A DNA stretch of 64,000 bases, taken from Veillonella rogosae JCM 15642 (GTDB lineage Bacteria; Bacillota; Negativicutes; Veillonellales; Veillonellaceae). The number at the start of each line of letters is the position of its first letter. Position 1 is the stretch's first letter. The position numbers were made by a program, and so were the translations under genes. The notes below the pieces were generated by a model. That model did not search any database, was not told the DNA's origin, and saw only the letters and a program-made list of their open reading frames with translations. The stretch lies in NCBI RefSeq assembly GCF_002959775.1, contig NZ_PPCX01000002.1, forward strand, positions 124,001-188,000, given 5' to 3'. Below are positions 34,694 through 44,049 of this stretch, piece by piece.

Positions 34694-35696
34694 TCATAAT
34701 CCTTTACGTGTTGTCTTTATGGGAACGCCAGACTTTTCTGTTCCCACTTTAGAAGCGCTAATTCAAGCAGGACATACTATTGTTGGTGTGTACTGTCAGC
34801 CAGATAAACAAAAGGGTCGTGGCAAACAAGTTCAAATGCCACCGGTAAAGGTAGCTGCTTTAGAACATAACTTACCTGTTTATCAACCTGTTACTTTACG
34901 GGATGAGCAAGTGCAAGCAGAATTAGAAGCATTAAAACCTGATGTAGTAGTAGTTATTGCATATGGTAAAATCTTACCGCCATGGCTAATTCGATTACCT
35001 CAATATGGGTGTATCAATGTACATGCTTCTATTTTGCCTAACTATAGAGGGGCTGCGCCGATTCACTATGCCATTCTAAATGGGGATACTAAAACAGGTG
35101 TTACCATTATGCACATGGATGACGGACTTGATACCGGTGATATTATCGATATCGTGGAGACTGATATTTTACCTGGGGAAACGACAGGACAGTTATTTGA
35201 ACGTATAGCGGTGCTTGGTGGTGAAACAATTGTTCCCGTATTAACTCGTTGGGTTAATGGGGAAATTGTGGCAACGCCACAAGATGATACAATGGCTACA
35301 CATACTGCTAAGATTACAAAAGAAATGGGGCATATAGACTGGTCTAAGCCTGCTAATGAAATTTCAAATCTCATTAGAGGACTTAATCCAGCACCTGGAT
35401 GTTATACTTACCTCGATGGAAAACGTTTAAAAATATGGTCTGGAGAAGTGGTTCCAAGTGATACGACTCACTGTTTGATAGATATCCGTGGTAAACATGT
35501 ACCAATTGCTATATCAGCCACAACTGTGCCTGGTACAATCGTATCTAAAATAGACGGTTTAGGTGTATTTTGTGGTGATGGAAATATAATTCTATTAACA
35601 GAAGTCCAACCAGAAAATAAGAAGCGTATTTCTGCTACAGATTTTATTAATGGACATCAGATAAAGGAAGGTATCGTTTTTGGGGACTCAAATTAA
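34686..35696 (+). CDS. fmt: Methionyl-tRNA formyltransferase
   Basis: Fmt formylates Met-tRNA(fMet) for translation initiation. The 336 residues include RVVFMGTPDFSVPTLEAL, the 10-formyl-THF site in INVHASILPNYRGAAPIHYAI (with catalytic His and Asn) and DDGLDTGDI, then a C-terminal OB domain. The start appears to be TTG 34686, because GAGGAG sits seven bases upstream inside def. No in-frame ATG comes before the FMGTP motif Met. The 3' end overlaps the DUF116 gene. Confidence 0.96.
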   Translation: MSNHNPLRVVFMGTPDFSVPTLEALIQAGHTIVGVYCQPDKQKGRGKQVQMPPVKVAALEHNLPVYQPVTLRDEQVQAELEALKPDVVVVIAYGKILPPWLIRLPQYGCINVHASILPNYRGAAPIHYAILNGDTKTGVTIMHMDDGLDTGDIIDIVETDILPGETTGQLFERIAVLGGETIVPVLTRWVNGEIVATPQDDTMATHTAKITKEMGHIDWSKPANEISNLIRGLNPAPGCYTYLDGKRLKIWSGEVVPSDTTHCLIDIRGKHVPIAISATTVPGTIVSKIDGLGVFCGDGNIILLTEVQPENKKRISATDFINGHQIKEGIVFGDSN

Positions 35697-36474
35697 ACAG
35701 TACGAAACGTATCCGTTATACCTGATATTATCAACTATTACATGTGCTTTGCTCACTGCAGTACTTGGTTTTCTAATGTATGTATTAGAACCTGGGCTAT
35801 CACAATTACATTCTCTTGCATCTATTATGAGTAGTATAGTTCTTTCTATTCTGATAGGTATTATATGGTTATTGTGTTTATCCCTTATTGTTGCAAGTAC
35901 AGGTATTATACGGTTACATCCTATTGTTTTAAGATTGGCCAATCAGTTTATATATGGATTATTTCCATTAACCTTGGCTATCGGTAAGGTGAGAGGGGTT
36001 ACTAAGGATCAACTTCGTCAGTCTATGATTGATTTAATTAATCATCTTGTGATGCTTGATATGTATACGGTTGATCCAGAACGTATATTATTATTGACGC
36101 CACATTGTTTACAAGAAAGTTCATGTGTTCATAAGGTAACACATGATGTATACAATTGTAAGCAGTGTGGGCGGTGTCAAGTTGGTAGCTTATTACAAGT
36201 GGCTAAAGACTATGGATGTCAATTTATAGTTGTCACTGGAGGTACTTTAGCGCGAATGAAGGTAAAGGAAGCGCGGCCAAAAGCTATTGTAGCAATAGCT
36301 TGCGAACGAGATTTAGCAAGTGGTATGGCTGATGTATTTCCCATCCCAGTTATTGGCGTATTAAATGAACGTCCTAATGGGCCATGTTGTAATACAACCG
36401 TAGATCCTGAACGTGTTCGTGCAGTAGTAGAACAATTGATTGGTAGGAATAGTGATGTCAGAAGTAAAGAATAA
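35680..36474 (+). CDS. DUF116 domain membrane-anchored Cys-rich protein
   Basis: A 264-residue protein of the DUF116 family, function not established. Two hydrophobic segments lie in the first 80 residues (YLILSTITCALLTAVLGFLMY; the second around IVLSILIGIIWLLCLSLIV). The rest is soluble and contains a Cys cluster in CLQESSCVHKV, YNCKQCGRCQVG, then AIACERDLASG and GPCCNTTVDP, which would suit a metal or Fe-S site (inference). The start is TTG 35680, with AAGGAAGG eight bases before it. It is wedged between fmt and rsmB and overlaps both, a conserved arrangement in Clostridia. Confidence 0.85.
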   Translation: MGTQIKQYETYPLYLILSTITCALLTAVLGFLMYVLEPGLSQLHSLASIMSSIVLSILIGIIWLLCLSLIVASTGIIRLHPIVLRLANQFIYGLFPLTLAIGKVRGVTKDQLRQSMIDLINHLVMLDMYTVDPERILLLTPHCLQESSCVHKVTHDVYNCKQCGRCQVGSLLQVAKDYGCQFIVVTGGTLARMKVKEARPKAIVAIACERDLASGMADVFPIPVIGVLNERPNGPCCNTTVDPERVRAVVEQLIGRNSDVRSKE

Positions 36475-37810
36475 CCAACAACAGAATATTCGGTTGCTTG
36501 CTGTGAAAGCATTGAGCGATATTAATCGTAATGGTGCTTATGCAAATATTAAGTTGCAAGAGTATTTACAAAAATATCATTTGTCCGATTTGGATCGACG
36601 ATTTTTTACAGAACTTGTATATGGTGTTATTCGTAGAAAAAATTATTTGGATGCCATAATTGTTCACTTTGCAAAACGACCTTTGAAGAAACTTTCTTCT
36701 ATGGTTGTGGAAATCCTTAGACTTGGGATTTATCAAATTATCTACATGGATAAGGTTCCTGAAAGTGCGGCGGTCAATGAATCTGTCAAACTTGCTAAGA
36801 AGTTAACACGAGGATTATCTGGTTTTGTAAACGCTGTATTGCGATCCGTTTTGCGTGAATGCGATAGTATTTCTATTGGTGAACTTGCTAAGTCTGAAGC
36901 CGAAGAGATTTCTTTCATCTACAATCAACCGTTATGGCTTGTTACTTTGTGGATGAATGAAATGGGCAAAGATAAGACCGTAGACCTATGTGCTTGGTTT
37001 AATGAACAACCTCGTTTAACAGCACGTATTAATACGGTGAAAGTATCAATCGAGGATTGTATAAAAGAACTACAAAATCTAGGATGGACTGTTGAACAAG
37101 ATAAAGATATTCCTGAAGTAGTGTATATTGATAGTCACCAAGGACACTTAGAAAAAGCAAAACCAGTTATAGAAGGTCATATTACCTTTATGGATAAAGC
37201 ATCTATGCTCGTTGCCCATGTAGTAGACCCTCAACCAGGGGACCGTATCTTAGATTGCTGTGCCGCACCAGGTGGTAAGTCTATGCATATGGCAAGCCTT
37301 ATGAATAATACGGGTGCTATTATGAGTTGTGACATTTATGACCATAAGTTAGATCTTATGAATCAGAATGCAGAACGATTAGGTGTATCTATTGTTTCTA
37401 CTAAATTACAAGATGGTCGATATTTACCCGATAATTGGAAGGAACAATTTGATCGTGTCTTAGTTGATGCCCCATGTTCTGGCCTTGGCATATTACAAAA
37501 GAAATTAGATATGCGTTGGCGTAAAACAGAGGACTTGCTAAATGAATTACCTCCATTACAGCTTGAAATTTTAGAAAAAGCGTCTGAAATGGTTAAGGTT
37601 AATGGCTATTTAGTATATTCCACATGTACTATCAATAGCGGTGAAAATGAGGATGTATTGGAAAAATTCCTAGCAACTCATAAGAACTTTGTTATCGATC
37701 CTGTATCCTATGAAGGGTTACCACCGGCTACAGATGGTATGATTTCAACATATCCTCCGCGAGATTATATGGATGGATTCTTTATGGCTCGTATGAAACG
37801 CCTATCATAA
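36455..37810 (+). CDS. rsmB: 16S rRNA (cytosine(967)-C5)-methyltransferase RsmB
   Basis: RsmB methylates C967 of 16S rRNA. The 451 residues have an N-terminal NusB-like RNA-binding domain (RLLAVKALSDINRNGAYAN) and a C-terminal Rossmann methyltransferase domain with LDCCAAPGGKSMHMA (SAM), DAPCSGLGILQKKLDMRWR (catalytic Cys) and VYSTCTINSGENED (second Cys). I chose ATG 36455, nine bases after TAGGAA, inside the DUF116 gene. rlmN follows 18 bases downstream. Confidence 0.96.
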   Translation: MSEVKNNQQQNIRLLAVKALSDINRNGAYANIKLQEYLQKYHLSDLDRRFFTELVYGVIRRKNYLDAIIVHFAKRPLKKLSSMVVEILRLGIYQIIYMDKVPESAAVNESVKLAKKLTRGLSGFVNAVLRSVLRECDSISIGELAKSEAEEISFIYNQPLWLVTLWMNEMGKDKTVDLCAWFNEQPRLTARINTVKVSIEDCIKELQNLGWTVEQDKDIPEVVYIDSHQGHLEKAKPVIEGHITFMDKASMLVAHVVDPQPGDRILDCCAAPGGKSMHMASLMNNTGAIMSCDIYDHKLDLMNQNAERLGVSIVSTKLQDGRYLPDNWKEQFDRVLVDAPCSGLGILQKKLDMRWRKTEDLLNELPPLQLEILEKASEMVKVNGYLVYSTCTINSGENEDVLEKFLATHKNFVIDPVSYEGLPPATDGMISTYPPRDYMDGFFMARMKRLS

Positions 37811-37828
37811 TATAAGAAATGGAGTACC

Positions 37829-38875
37829 ATGATAGAATTATTGGGTAAGTCTTTAGAAGAATTACAATCTATCTTTAAGACCCATAATATACAAAAGTTT
37901 CGAGCGAAACAGTTAATCGACTATATCTATCATAGATATGTGTTCGATTTTCAAGAAATGACACAATTCCCAAAAGAATTGCGTCAATGGTTAAGTGATA
38001 ATTGTGTTATCTCTTTACCTACATTAATTACAGAGTCTATATCTCCAGATGGAAAGACTAGAAAAATCCTATTGGAGATGACAGATCAAAGCCGAGTAGA
38101 AGCTGTTTTGATGGAGCAACACTATGGTTATTCCGTATGTGTTTCATCTCAAGTAGGCTGCGCTATGGGCTGTGTATTCTGCGCCTCTACGCAAGGTGGC
38201 TTATACCGCGATTTAACAGTGGCTGAAATCATTGGTCAAGTCGTTATTTTTGGGGCTCTTACTAAAGAACAAATACATTCTGTTGTAGTTATGGGGGCAG
38301 GGGAGCCATTACAAAATTATGATAATGTGTTACAAGCTTTGCAATTGTTACATGATCCAGTGATTTGTAATATTAGTTATCGCAAGATGACTATTTCCAC
38401 TTGTGGTTGGGTTCCTAATATTTATAAATTAGCTGATGAAGGTTTGCCTATAACGTTGGCCCTTTCATTACATGCTACAAATAATGAAGTACGTCGTAGT
38501 ATCATGCCCGTTGGTGCCCGTTATGAATTGACGGAAGTCTTAGATGCGGTAAAATATTATTATGATACAACACAACGTCGTATCACCTTTGAGTATATCC
38601 TCATAGATTCTGTAAATGCATCTATGGAGGAGGCTCATGCATTGGGACAAATCTGTAAGGATTTTCCAAATTGTCATGTTAACTTAATTCCTGTTAATGG
38701 CAATGAACATATTGAATTATATAAACCATCTATTACGAATATGAATACATTTAAAGACATTGTTGGTTCCTATGGAGTATCTGTAACGGTACGAAAGGAA
38801 ATGGGCGATGCAATCCAAGCCGCATGTGGGCAATTAAAAGCTGCTCATGGTCGGAAAAAGGAGAATCATGAATAA
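37829..38875 (+). CDS. rlmN: 23S rRNA/tRNA adenine-C2 methyltransferase RlmN (radical SAM)
   Basis: RlmN methylates A2503 of 23S rRNA and A37 of some tRNAs by radical SAM chemistry. The 348 residues have the Fe-S triad CxxxCxxC in GCAMGCVFCASTQGG, VVVMGAGEPLQNYDNV, and ISTCGWVP. The second catalytic Cys lies near the C-terminus in AACGQL. The N-terminal accessory domain (QKFRAKQLIDYIYHRYV) is present. The last eight bases overlap the phosphatase gene. Confidence 0.96.
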   Translation: MIELLGKSLEELQSIFKTHNIQKFRAKQLIDYIYHRYVFDFQEMTQFPKELRQWLSDNCVISLPTLITESISPDGKTRKILLEMTDQSRVEAVLMEQHYGYSVCVSSQVGCAMGCVFCASTQGGLYRDLTVAEIIGQVVIFGALTKEQIHSVVVMGAGEPLQNYDNVLQALQLLHDPVICNISYRKMTISTCGWVPNIYKLADEGLPITLALSLHATNNEVRRSIMPVGARYELTEVLDAVKYYYDTTQRRITFEYILIDSVNASMEEAHALGQICKDFPNCHVNLIPVNGNEHIELYKPSITNMNTFKDIVGSYGVSVTVRKEMGDAIQAACGQLKAAHGRKKENHE

Positions 38876-39569
38876 TTTTGTTGGTTTAAGTAAAATTGGA
38901 CTTGTGCGGCAGCGCAATGAAGACCGTTTCTTTATTGATGGTAACGTTTGCGCTGTCACTGATGGCATGGGTGGTTATAGCGGTGGTGAAATCGCTAGTA
39001 CGTATGCTGTAGATGAAATAAGAGAATATTTGGCCTCCCTTGAAACGGTGGGTCAACAAGATTTATGCGACGCTATCATTCACGCTAATCAACGCATTGT
39101 TAATCGCGTGGCTAGTGAAGAACGCCTTGCTGGTATGGGGACTACCGCTGTAGTTACAGCAATAAAAGATAATCAGTTATATTGGGCAAGTGTTGGTGAT
39201 AGTCGTTTGTATGTATATAGGGATGGTCTTTTAAGACAAATTACTACGGATCATTCTATGGTACAAGAATTATTAACTGCTGGAGAGATTACAAAGGATG
39301 AAATGCTAAGTCACCCTCAACGTAATTTATTGACACGCGCAGTCGGTGTCGATGAAGTATTAGAGGTTGATAGCGGCATTGAGTCGATTCTTCCCGGTGA
39401 TCGTATTTTACTCTGTACTGATGGATTAAGTGGCTATGTAACAGATGATGTAATTGCCTCTGCATTGCAATCGTCTGATGATAACATGATGGTTGTTGAA
39501 TCATTGATGGATACTGTTTATGAAGTCGGAGCAGGAGATAATGTGACCATTGTAGTGGGAACAATCTAA
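38868..39569 (+). CDS. stp: PPM-type Ser/Thr protein phosphatase (Stp/PrpC)
   Basis: This metal-dependent phosphatase reverses phosphorylation by the PASTA kinase encoded next to it. The 233 residues have the PPM motifs in order: GLVRQRNEDRFF, AVTDGMGGYSGGEIAS, GMGTTAVVTA, WASVGDSRLYVY, LLCTDGLSGYV and AGDNVTIVV. The Asp metal ligands are intact. I chose ATG 38868 after AAAAAGGAG; the frame extends upstream into rlmN. prkC starts 18 bases downstream. Confidence 0.95.
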   Translation: MNNFVGLSKIGLVRQRNEDRFFIDGNVCAVTDGMGGYSGGEIASTYAVDEIREYLASLETVGQQDLCDAIIHANQRIVNRVASEERLAGMGTTAVVTAIKDNQLYWASVGDSRLYVYRDGLLRQITTDHSMVQELLTAGEITKDEMLSHPQRNLLTRAVGVDEVLEVDSGIESILPGDRILLCTDGLSGYVTDDVIASALQSSDDNMMVVESLMDTVYEVGAGDNVTIVVGTI

Positions 39570-39587
39570 TCTAGAAATGGAGAAATA

Positions 39588-41522
39588 ATGAGTACTATGA
39601 ATATAAAAGGTATACTTCTAGATAACCGCTACCGAATTGTTGATAAAATTGGCGTTGGTGGAATGGCTGACGTATACCTAGGAGAAGATACCTTATTAGG
39701 TAGACAAGTAGCAATTAAAGTATTGCATGCAAACTTTGCTAATGATGATGAATTCGTAACTCGCTTTAAGCGAGAAGCGCAAGCTGCAGGTAAATTAAAT
39801 CATCCAAATATTGTAAATATGTATGATGTAGGATTTGATCAAGATTTACACTACATCATCATGGAATATGTAAACGGTGAAACGTTAAAAGAATATATTA
39901 CTCGTCATGGCAGACTATCCATAGATGAGGCTGTTAAGTTTACTATTGCCATAGCTGAAGGTCTAGAACACGCTCATACAATGGGCATTGTTCACTGTGA
40001 TATAAAACCGCATAATGTAATTATTACTCAGACTGGTCGTGTGAAAGTAACTGACTTTGGTATCGCTCGTGCTATGAATGCTACTAATACAGTTATGTAT
40101 ACGAATTCAATTTTAGGCTCTGCTCACTATTTATCACCTGAGCAAGCCAGTGGAAAACCTGTAGATGGTAATACTGATATCTACTCTTTAGGCGTAGTTT
40201 TATATGAAATGCTTACAGGTAGAGTTCCTTTTGAAGGGGAGACTCCAATTGCAGTAGCATTAAAACATGTACGTGAAAAAGTAGCTCCTCCAACTCGATA
40301 TAATCCTTCAATTCCACCGCTTTTAGAAGCTGTCGTAATGAAGGCATTATCTAAAAACCCTGCGGATCGTTTTGATTCTATTTCTGACATGATAAGTGAT
40401 TTAAGATTATCTCAAGGCTTTACAATGGGTAAAACTCAACGTCATGAACCATATGATTTTGCAACTCAAATGATACCAGCTGTTGATCCTGAAGCACTTG
40501 AGGATTTCAGCACTATTCAAGAAGAACGTAAAGACGAGGGTCAAAAGAAGAGTATGTTAAGTAAAATTGCATCGATTCCACAAAAATACATCGTTCTAGG
40601 TGCTGCTGTCATTTTCTTGGTAGCATTTTTAGGAGCTTTCTTAAGCTATGGTAACTTCTGGAGTAATACAACGGTAGATGTACCTAATGTTGTAGGTAAA
40701 CAAGTATCTGTGGCTAAAAATATTTTAGAGGATAAACATTTACGTGTATCTACAAGTGAGGTTACAAACCCAGATGTTCCAGCAGGTCAAGTCATTTCAC
40801 AAACTCCTGGAGCTGGGGAAAAGGTTAAGGAGCAACGTACGATTCACCTTGTTGTTTCTAAAGGTGTAGGTGATATTACAGTACCAGATTTATCTGACTT
40901 AACTGTAGATCAAGCTCGCCAAAGACTTAAAGATGTTGGCTTAGTTGTAGGTAAGATAACACAACAATCTGTAGATGGTAAAAAAGATGGTGTAGTTATT
41001 GCTCAAAGTCCTTCTGGGGATTCTAAAGTTTCTAAAGGTACTACAATTGATCTTGTTGTAAATAAGGCAAAAGCTAAAAAAGTAAAAGTACCTAATCTTG
41101 TAGGTATGACATTAAAAGATGCTCGCGATACTTTGAGCAATGCTCATTTAGGTGTAAATCAAGTAGCGGGCTCTGTGGAGGAAAAAGCTGTAGTCATTGA
41201 GCAAAGTATTAAAGCTGGTGATGAGATTGATGAAGGATCCACATTAAACCTTACTACTGAATTCAAAGAGGATAAAAAGAAATCTGAGAAAAAAGAAGAA
41301 AGCAGTAGCAATAAAACAACTGGTACTGTAGATGTTACTGTACCATCAGGTTCTAAAAATCAAGAACTTAAAATCGTTGTGAAAGACGATGAAGGTTCGG
41401 CTGTAATTTATGATGATACCAATAAACCTGGTGATCGTATCGTTCGTAAAGTATCTGGCGTAGGTAATGTGCGTATTGAAGTATATCTCAATGGTGCATT
41501 AGTACAAGAGACTGCATTATAA
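39588..41522 (+). CDS. prkC: PASTA-domain eukaryotic-like Ser/Thr protein kinase (PrkC/PknB type)
   Basis: A membrane kinase sensing peptidoglycan or lipid II and controlling growth and cell-wall synthesis. The kinase domain covers about residues 14-275, with Gly loop GVGGMADVYLG, Lys44 in VAIKVLHA and DFG in VTDFGIARAM. The catalytic loop reads HCDIKPHN (His136-Cys137-Asp138) where HRD is usual, making it a non-RD-type kinase. One membrane segment (IVLGAAVIFLVAFLGAFL) leads to three extracellular PASTA domains. A Lys/Glu/Ser-rich linker and an extra C-terminal beta-rich domain of about 60 residues follow. Confidence 0.95.
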   Translation: MSTMNIKGILLDNRYRIVDKIGVGGMADVYLGEDTLLGRQVAIKVLHANFANDDEFVTRFKREAQAAGKLNHPNIVNMYDVGFDQDLHYIIMEYVNGETLKEYITRHGRLSIDEAVKFTIAIAEGLEHAHTMGIVHCDIKPHNVIITQTGRVKVTDFGIARAMNATNTVMYTNSILGSAHYLSPEQASGKPVDGNTDIYSLGVVLYEMLTGRVPFEGETPIAVALKHVREKVAPPTRYNPSIPPLLEAVVMKALSKNPADRFDSISDMISDLRLSQGFTMGKTQRHEPYDFATQMIPAVDPEALEDFSTIQEERKDEGQKKSMLSKIASIPQKYIVLGAAVIFLVAFLGAFLSYGNFWSNTTVDVPNVVGKQVSVAKNILEDKHLRVSTSEVTNPDVPAGQVISQTPGAGEKVKEQRTIHLVVSKGVGDITVPDLSDLTVDQARQRLKDVGLVVGKITQQSVDGKKDGVVIAQSPSGDSKVSKGTTIDLVVNKAKAKKVKVPNLVGMTLKDARDTLSNAHLGVNQVAGSVEEKAVVIEQSIKAGDEIDEGSTLNLTTEFKEDKKKSEKKEESSSNKTTGTVDVTVPSGSKNQELKIVVKDDEGSAVIYDDTNKPGDRIVRKVSGVGNVRIEVYLNGALVQETAL

Positions 41523-41530
41523 GAGGTACT

Positions 41531-42394
41531 ATGATTACAGGTATTGTTGTCAAAAATATGAATGGTTACTTTTATGTTCAAGATGATACGAGTACTATTC
41601 ATGAATGCAAAGTTCGAGGTAGACTCAAGCAAGGTCGCTACAGTCTCCTTGTTGGTGACCGCGTTACGATTTCGGAGGATGGGTTCGTTGAATCCATCCA
41701 CGAACGTCATAATGCTATGGTTCGTCCTGCGGTAGCTAATATTGATCAAGTTGTATTAGTTGTAGCAGCTCATGAGCCAGATATTAATGAGCTTTTACTA
41801 AATAAAATGCTCGTTATGATTGAACATGCAGATATTCCTATCGTGCTATGTATCAATAAATGTGATTTGATGGATTCCGATACGGAAGCGATGGTTGAGC
41901 TTTATAAATCAATTGGCTACGACGTATTGATGACATCTACCTATGATATGACAGGCATTGAAGATTTACGTCATGTACTGCAACATAAGGTAACTGCCTT
42001 TGCAGGCCCATCTGGGGTTGGTAAAAGTAGTCTATTAAATGCGGTCGATCCTAAGTTTGCCTTTCAAACTGGTGAGGTAAGTGACAAAATAAAACGTGGT
42101 AAACATACTACCCGCCATGCTTCCCTATATAGTTTAGATGCAGATTCCTTCATTATGGATACACCTGGATTTAGTGCTATTGAGTTCAATGATGTATCTC
42201 TTGAGCGATTGCCTACATTATTCCCAGAATTTAGTCAATATGTGGATGTTTGTAAATTTAACCCATGTTATCATGAACATGAGCCAATTTGTGGCATTAA
42301 AGATGCTCTCGAAGCAGGGCATATTCATCAAGGACGATATGACGCTTATATGTCTATACGTAATGATATAGAAAGTCAACGAAAGAGGTTTTAA
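41531..42394 (+). CDS. rsgA: Ribosome small-subunit GTPase RsgA
   Basis: RsgA is a circularly permuted GTPase in late 30S maturation. The 287 residues give an OB domain, then G4 (LCINKCDL) before G1 (AFAGPSGVGKSSLLNAV) and G3 (IMDTPGFSAIEF), which is the permuted order. The C-terminal zinc site is CKFNPCYHEHEPICGI. The stp-prkC-rsgA-rpe order is conserved in Firmicutes; the B. subtilis homologue is a substrate of PrkC. Confidence 0.97.
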   Translation: MITGIVVKNMNGYFYVQDDTSTIHECKVRGRLKQGRYSLLVGDRVTISEDGFVESIHERHNAMVRPAVANIDQVVLVVAAHEPDINELLLNKMLVMIEHADIPIVLCINKCDLMDSDTEAMVELYKSIGYDVLMTSTYDMTGIEDLRHVLQHKVTAFAGPSGVGKSSLLNAVDPKFAFQTGEVSDKIKRGKHTTRHASLYSLDADSFIMDTPGFSAIEFNDVSLERLPTLFPEFSQYVDVCKFNPCYHEHEPICGIKDALEAGHIHQGRYDAYMSIRNDIESQRKRF

Positions 42395-42395
42395 T

Positions 42396-43046
42396 ATGAT
42401 TAAAATTGCACCATCAATGCTTTCCGCAAATTTTGCGACTTTAAGCGAAGAGTTACAATCTATTGAATCAGCGGGGGCTGACTTATTACATATCGACATT
42501 ATGGATGGACATTTTGTGCCAAACTTAACCTTTGGTGCTCCTATTGTGAAAGCGATTCGTCCATATACAAAATTGCCTTTTGATGTGCATTTAATGGTTA
42601 CAAACCCTGGTGACTATGTAGAAGAATATGCAAAAATCGGTGTAGAATATTTTACGTTCCATCAAGAAACAGTACCGCATATGCATCGTTTAATCCAACA
42701 TATTAAGCAATGTGGTATGAAAGCTGGTGTTGCTTTAAATCCAAGCACACCTGTATCCGTGTTAGAAGATGTGGCTGCTGATTTAGATATGATTTTAATT
42801 ATGTCTGTAAATCCGGGCTTTGGTGGACAATCTTTTATTAAAAATGCTATTAAAAAGGTTAAACAAGCTAAGATATTGTTAGAGGAAGTAGATAATACTA
42901 CGGCTGTAATTGAAGTCGATGGTGGTATCAACGATATTACATGTGTACCAATCAAAAGAGCAGGTGCTACAGTATTAGTAGCTGGCTCTGCTGTGTTTGG
43001 TGCTGAAGATCGTGCTCATATGATTGAAGCCATTCGTAATAACTAA
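42396..43046 (+). CDS. rpe: Ribulose-phosphate 3-epimerase
   Basis: Rpe interconverts ribulose-5-phosphate and xylulose-5-phosphate in the pentose phosphate pathway. The 216-residue TIM barrel contains PSMLSANFATL, LHIDIMDGHFVPNLTFG (metal and catalytic Asp), VHLMVTNP and VNPGFGGQSFI, then EVDGGIN. It starts one base after the rsgA stop and closes the priA-to-rpe run. Confidence 0.97.
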   Translation: MIKIAPSMLSANFATLSEELQSIESAGADLLHIDIMDGHFVPNLTFGAPIVKAIRPYTKLPFDVHLMVTNPGDYVEEYAKIGVEYFTFHQETVPHMHRLIQHIKQCGMKAGVALNPSTPVSVLEDVAADLDMILIMSVNPGFGGQSFIKNAIKKVKQAKILLEEVDNTTAVIEVDGGINDITCVPIKRAGATVLVAGSAVFGAEDRAHMIEAIRNN

Positions 43047-43121
43047 ATCTATATTAGTAATGGAGTTACCTATTATAGGCTTAAAAAGAATATAGTGATG
43101 ATCTAAACTACGAATTAAGAT

Positions 43122-43166
43122 AAGGAGTGAGGAATTCTTTAAGAAATCCTCACTCCTTGCTTGCTT
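43122..43166 (+). terminator. Hairpin terminator after rpe
   Basis: AAGGAGTGAGGA pairs with TCCTCACTCCTT, extended inward by TTCTT/AAGAA, giving a long stem. The T-rich tail is interrupted (TTGCTTGCTTTT), so termination may be incomplete. The 75 bases between rpe and this hairpin show no other signal. Confidence 0.7.
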
Positions 43167-43189
43167 TTACAATAATTATTTGTTAAAAT
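43161..43189 (+). promoter_or_regulatory. Promoter of rpsB
   Basis: TTGCTT at 43161-43166, a 17-base spacer and TAAAAT at 43184-43189, with TG one base upstream of the -10 (extended -10). Transcription is predicted near 43196. Confidence 0.7.
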
Positions 43190-43196
43190 TATTGGG

Positions 43197-43294
43197 TATG
43201 AAAAATATGCACGTCGGTGGACTTCGGTACTGTGCCTAATTTTGGGTGACCCGAAGGATGAAGCGGCGGAGGTTAATTAACAGGAGGTGCCACA
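43197..43294 (+). ncRNA. Structured 5' leader of rpsB, candidate ribosomal-protein autoregulatory element
   Basis: The roughly 98-base leader folds by eye. An outer helix pairs CGTCG (43212-43216) with CGGCG (43264-43268). An inner helix pairs CTTCGG (43222-43227) with CCGAAG (43251-43256). The apical part CTAATTTTGGGTGA is left in the loop. The 3' strand of the outer helix is directly followed by GAGG and then the real AGGAGGTG Shine-Dalgarno. The GC-rich island in AT-rich DNA suggests function. I do not recognise it as a named RNA family. Regulation by S2 is an inference from position. Confidence 0.55.
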
Positions 43295-44014
43295 ATGGCA
43301 GTAGTATCAATGAAACAATTATTAGAGGCTGGTGTACACTTTGGTCATCAGACTAGAAGATGGAACCCTAAAATGGCGAAATTCATCTTCACTGAGCGCA
43401 ATGGTATTTATATCATTGACTTGTCTAAAACAGTAAAAAAAGTAGAAGAAGCTTACTCTTTCTTGCGTGAAGTTGCTTCCCAAGGCGAAGTAATCTTGTT
43501 CGTAGGTACTAAAAAACAAGCTCAAGAGGCTATTAAAGAAGAAGCTATCCGTGCTAACATGTACTTCGTTAACGAACGTTGGTTGGGCGGCATGTTGACA
43601 AACTTCAAAACAATTGAAACTCGTATTAAACGTTTAAAACAATTGGAAGCTATGGCAGAAGATGGTACTTTCGAAGTATTGCCTAAAAAAGAAGTTATCG
43701 GTCTTCGTCATGAAATGGAAAAATTGGAAAAATACCTTGGCGGTATCAAAGATATGCCTAAAATGCCAGGTGCTCTTTTCGTAGTTGATCCTAAAAAAGA
43801 AAAAATCGCTATTGCAGAAGCTAAAAAATTGGGTATTCCTGTAGTTGCAACAGTTGACACTAACTGCGACCCAGATGAAGTTGATTTCCCAATCCCAGCA
43901 AATGATGACGCTATCCGCGCTGTTAAATTGTTGGCTGGTAAAATGGCTGACGCTGTTCTTGAAGGTCGTCAAGGCGAATCCTTCGAAGAAGGCAATGCTG
44001 AAGCTGCAGAATAA
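43295..44014 (+). CDS. rpsB: 30S ribosomal protein S2
   Basis: S2 (uS2) joins late in 30S assembly and helps bind S1. The 239 residues carry [53 protein letters not shown] and [20 protein letters not shown]. Codon use is that of a highly expressed gene. It has a strong AGGAGGTG site. The rpsB-tsf-pyrH-frr-uppS order follows, as in most bacteria. Confidence 0.98.
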   Translation: MAVVSMKQLLEAGVHFGHQTRRWNPKMAKFIFTERNGIYIIDLSKTVKKVEEAYSFLREVASQGEVILFVGTKKQAQEAIKEEAIRANMYFVNERWLGGMLTNFKTIETRIKRLKQLEAMAEDGTFEVLPKKEVIGLRHEMEKLEKYLGGIKDMPKMPGALFVVDPKKEKIAIAEAKKLGIPVVATVDTNCDPDEVDFPIPANDDAIRAVKLLAGKMADAVLEGRQGESFEEGNAEAAE

Positions 44015-44049
44015 TTCTGCAAAGCTACTTAATCATTTCTGATTAGCAT

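Noticed and set aside
44015-44048. TAATCA/TGATTA hairpin just after rpsB as a terminator
   Set aside because: Only six pairs and no T run follow, so it would not terminate efficiently.
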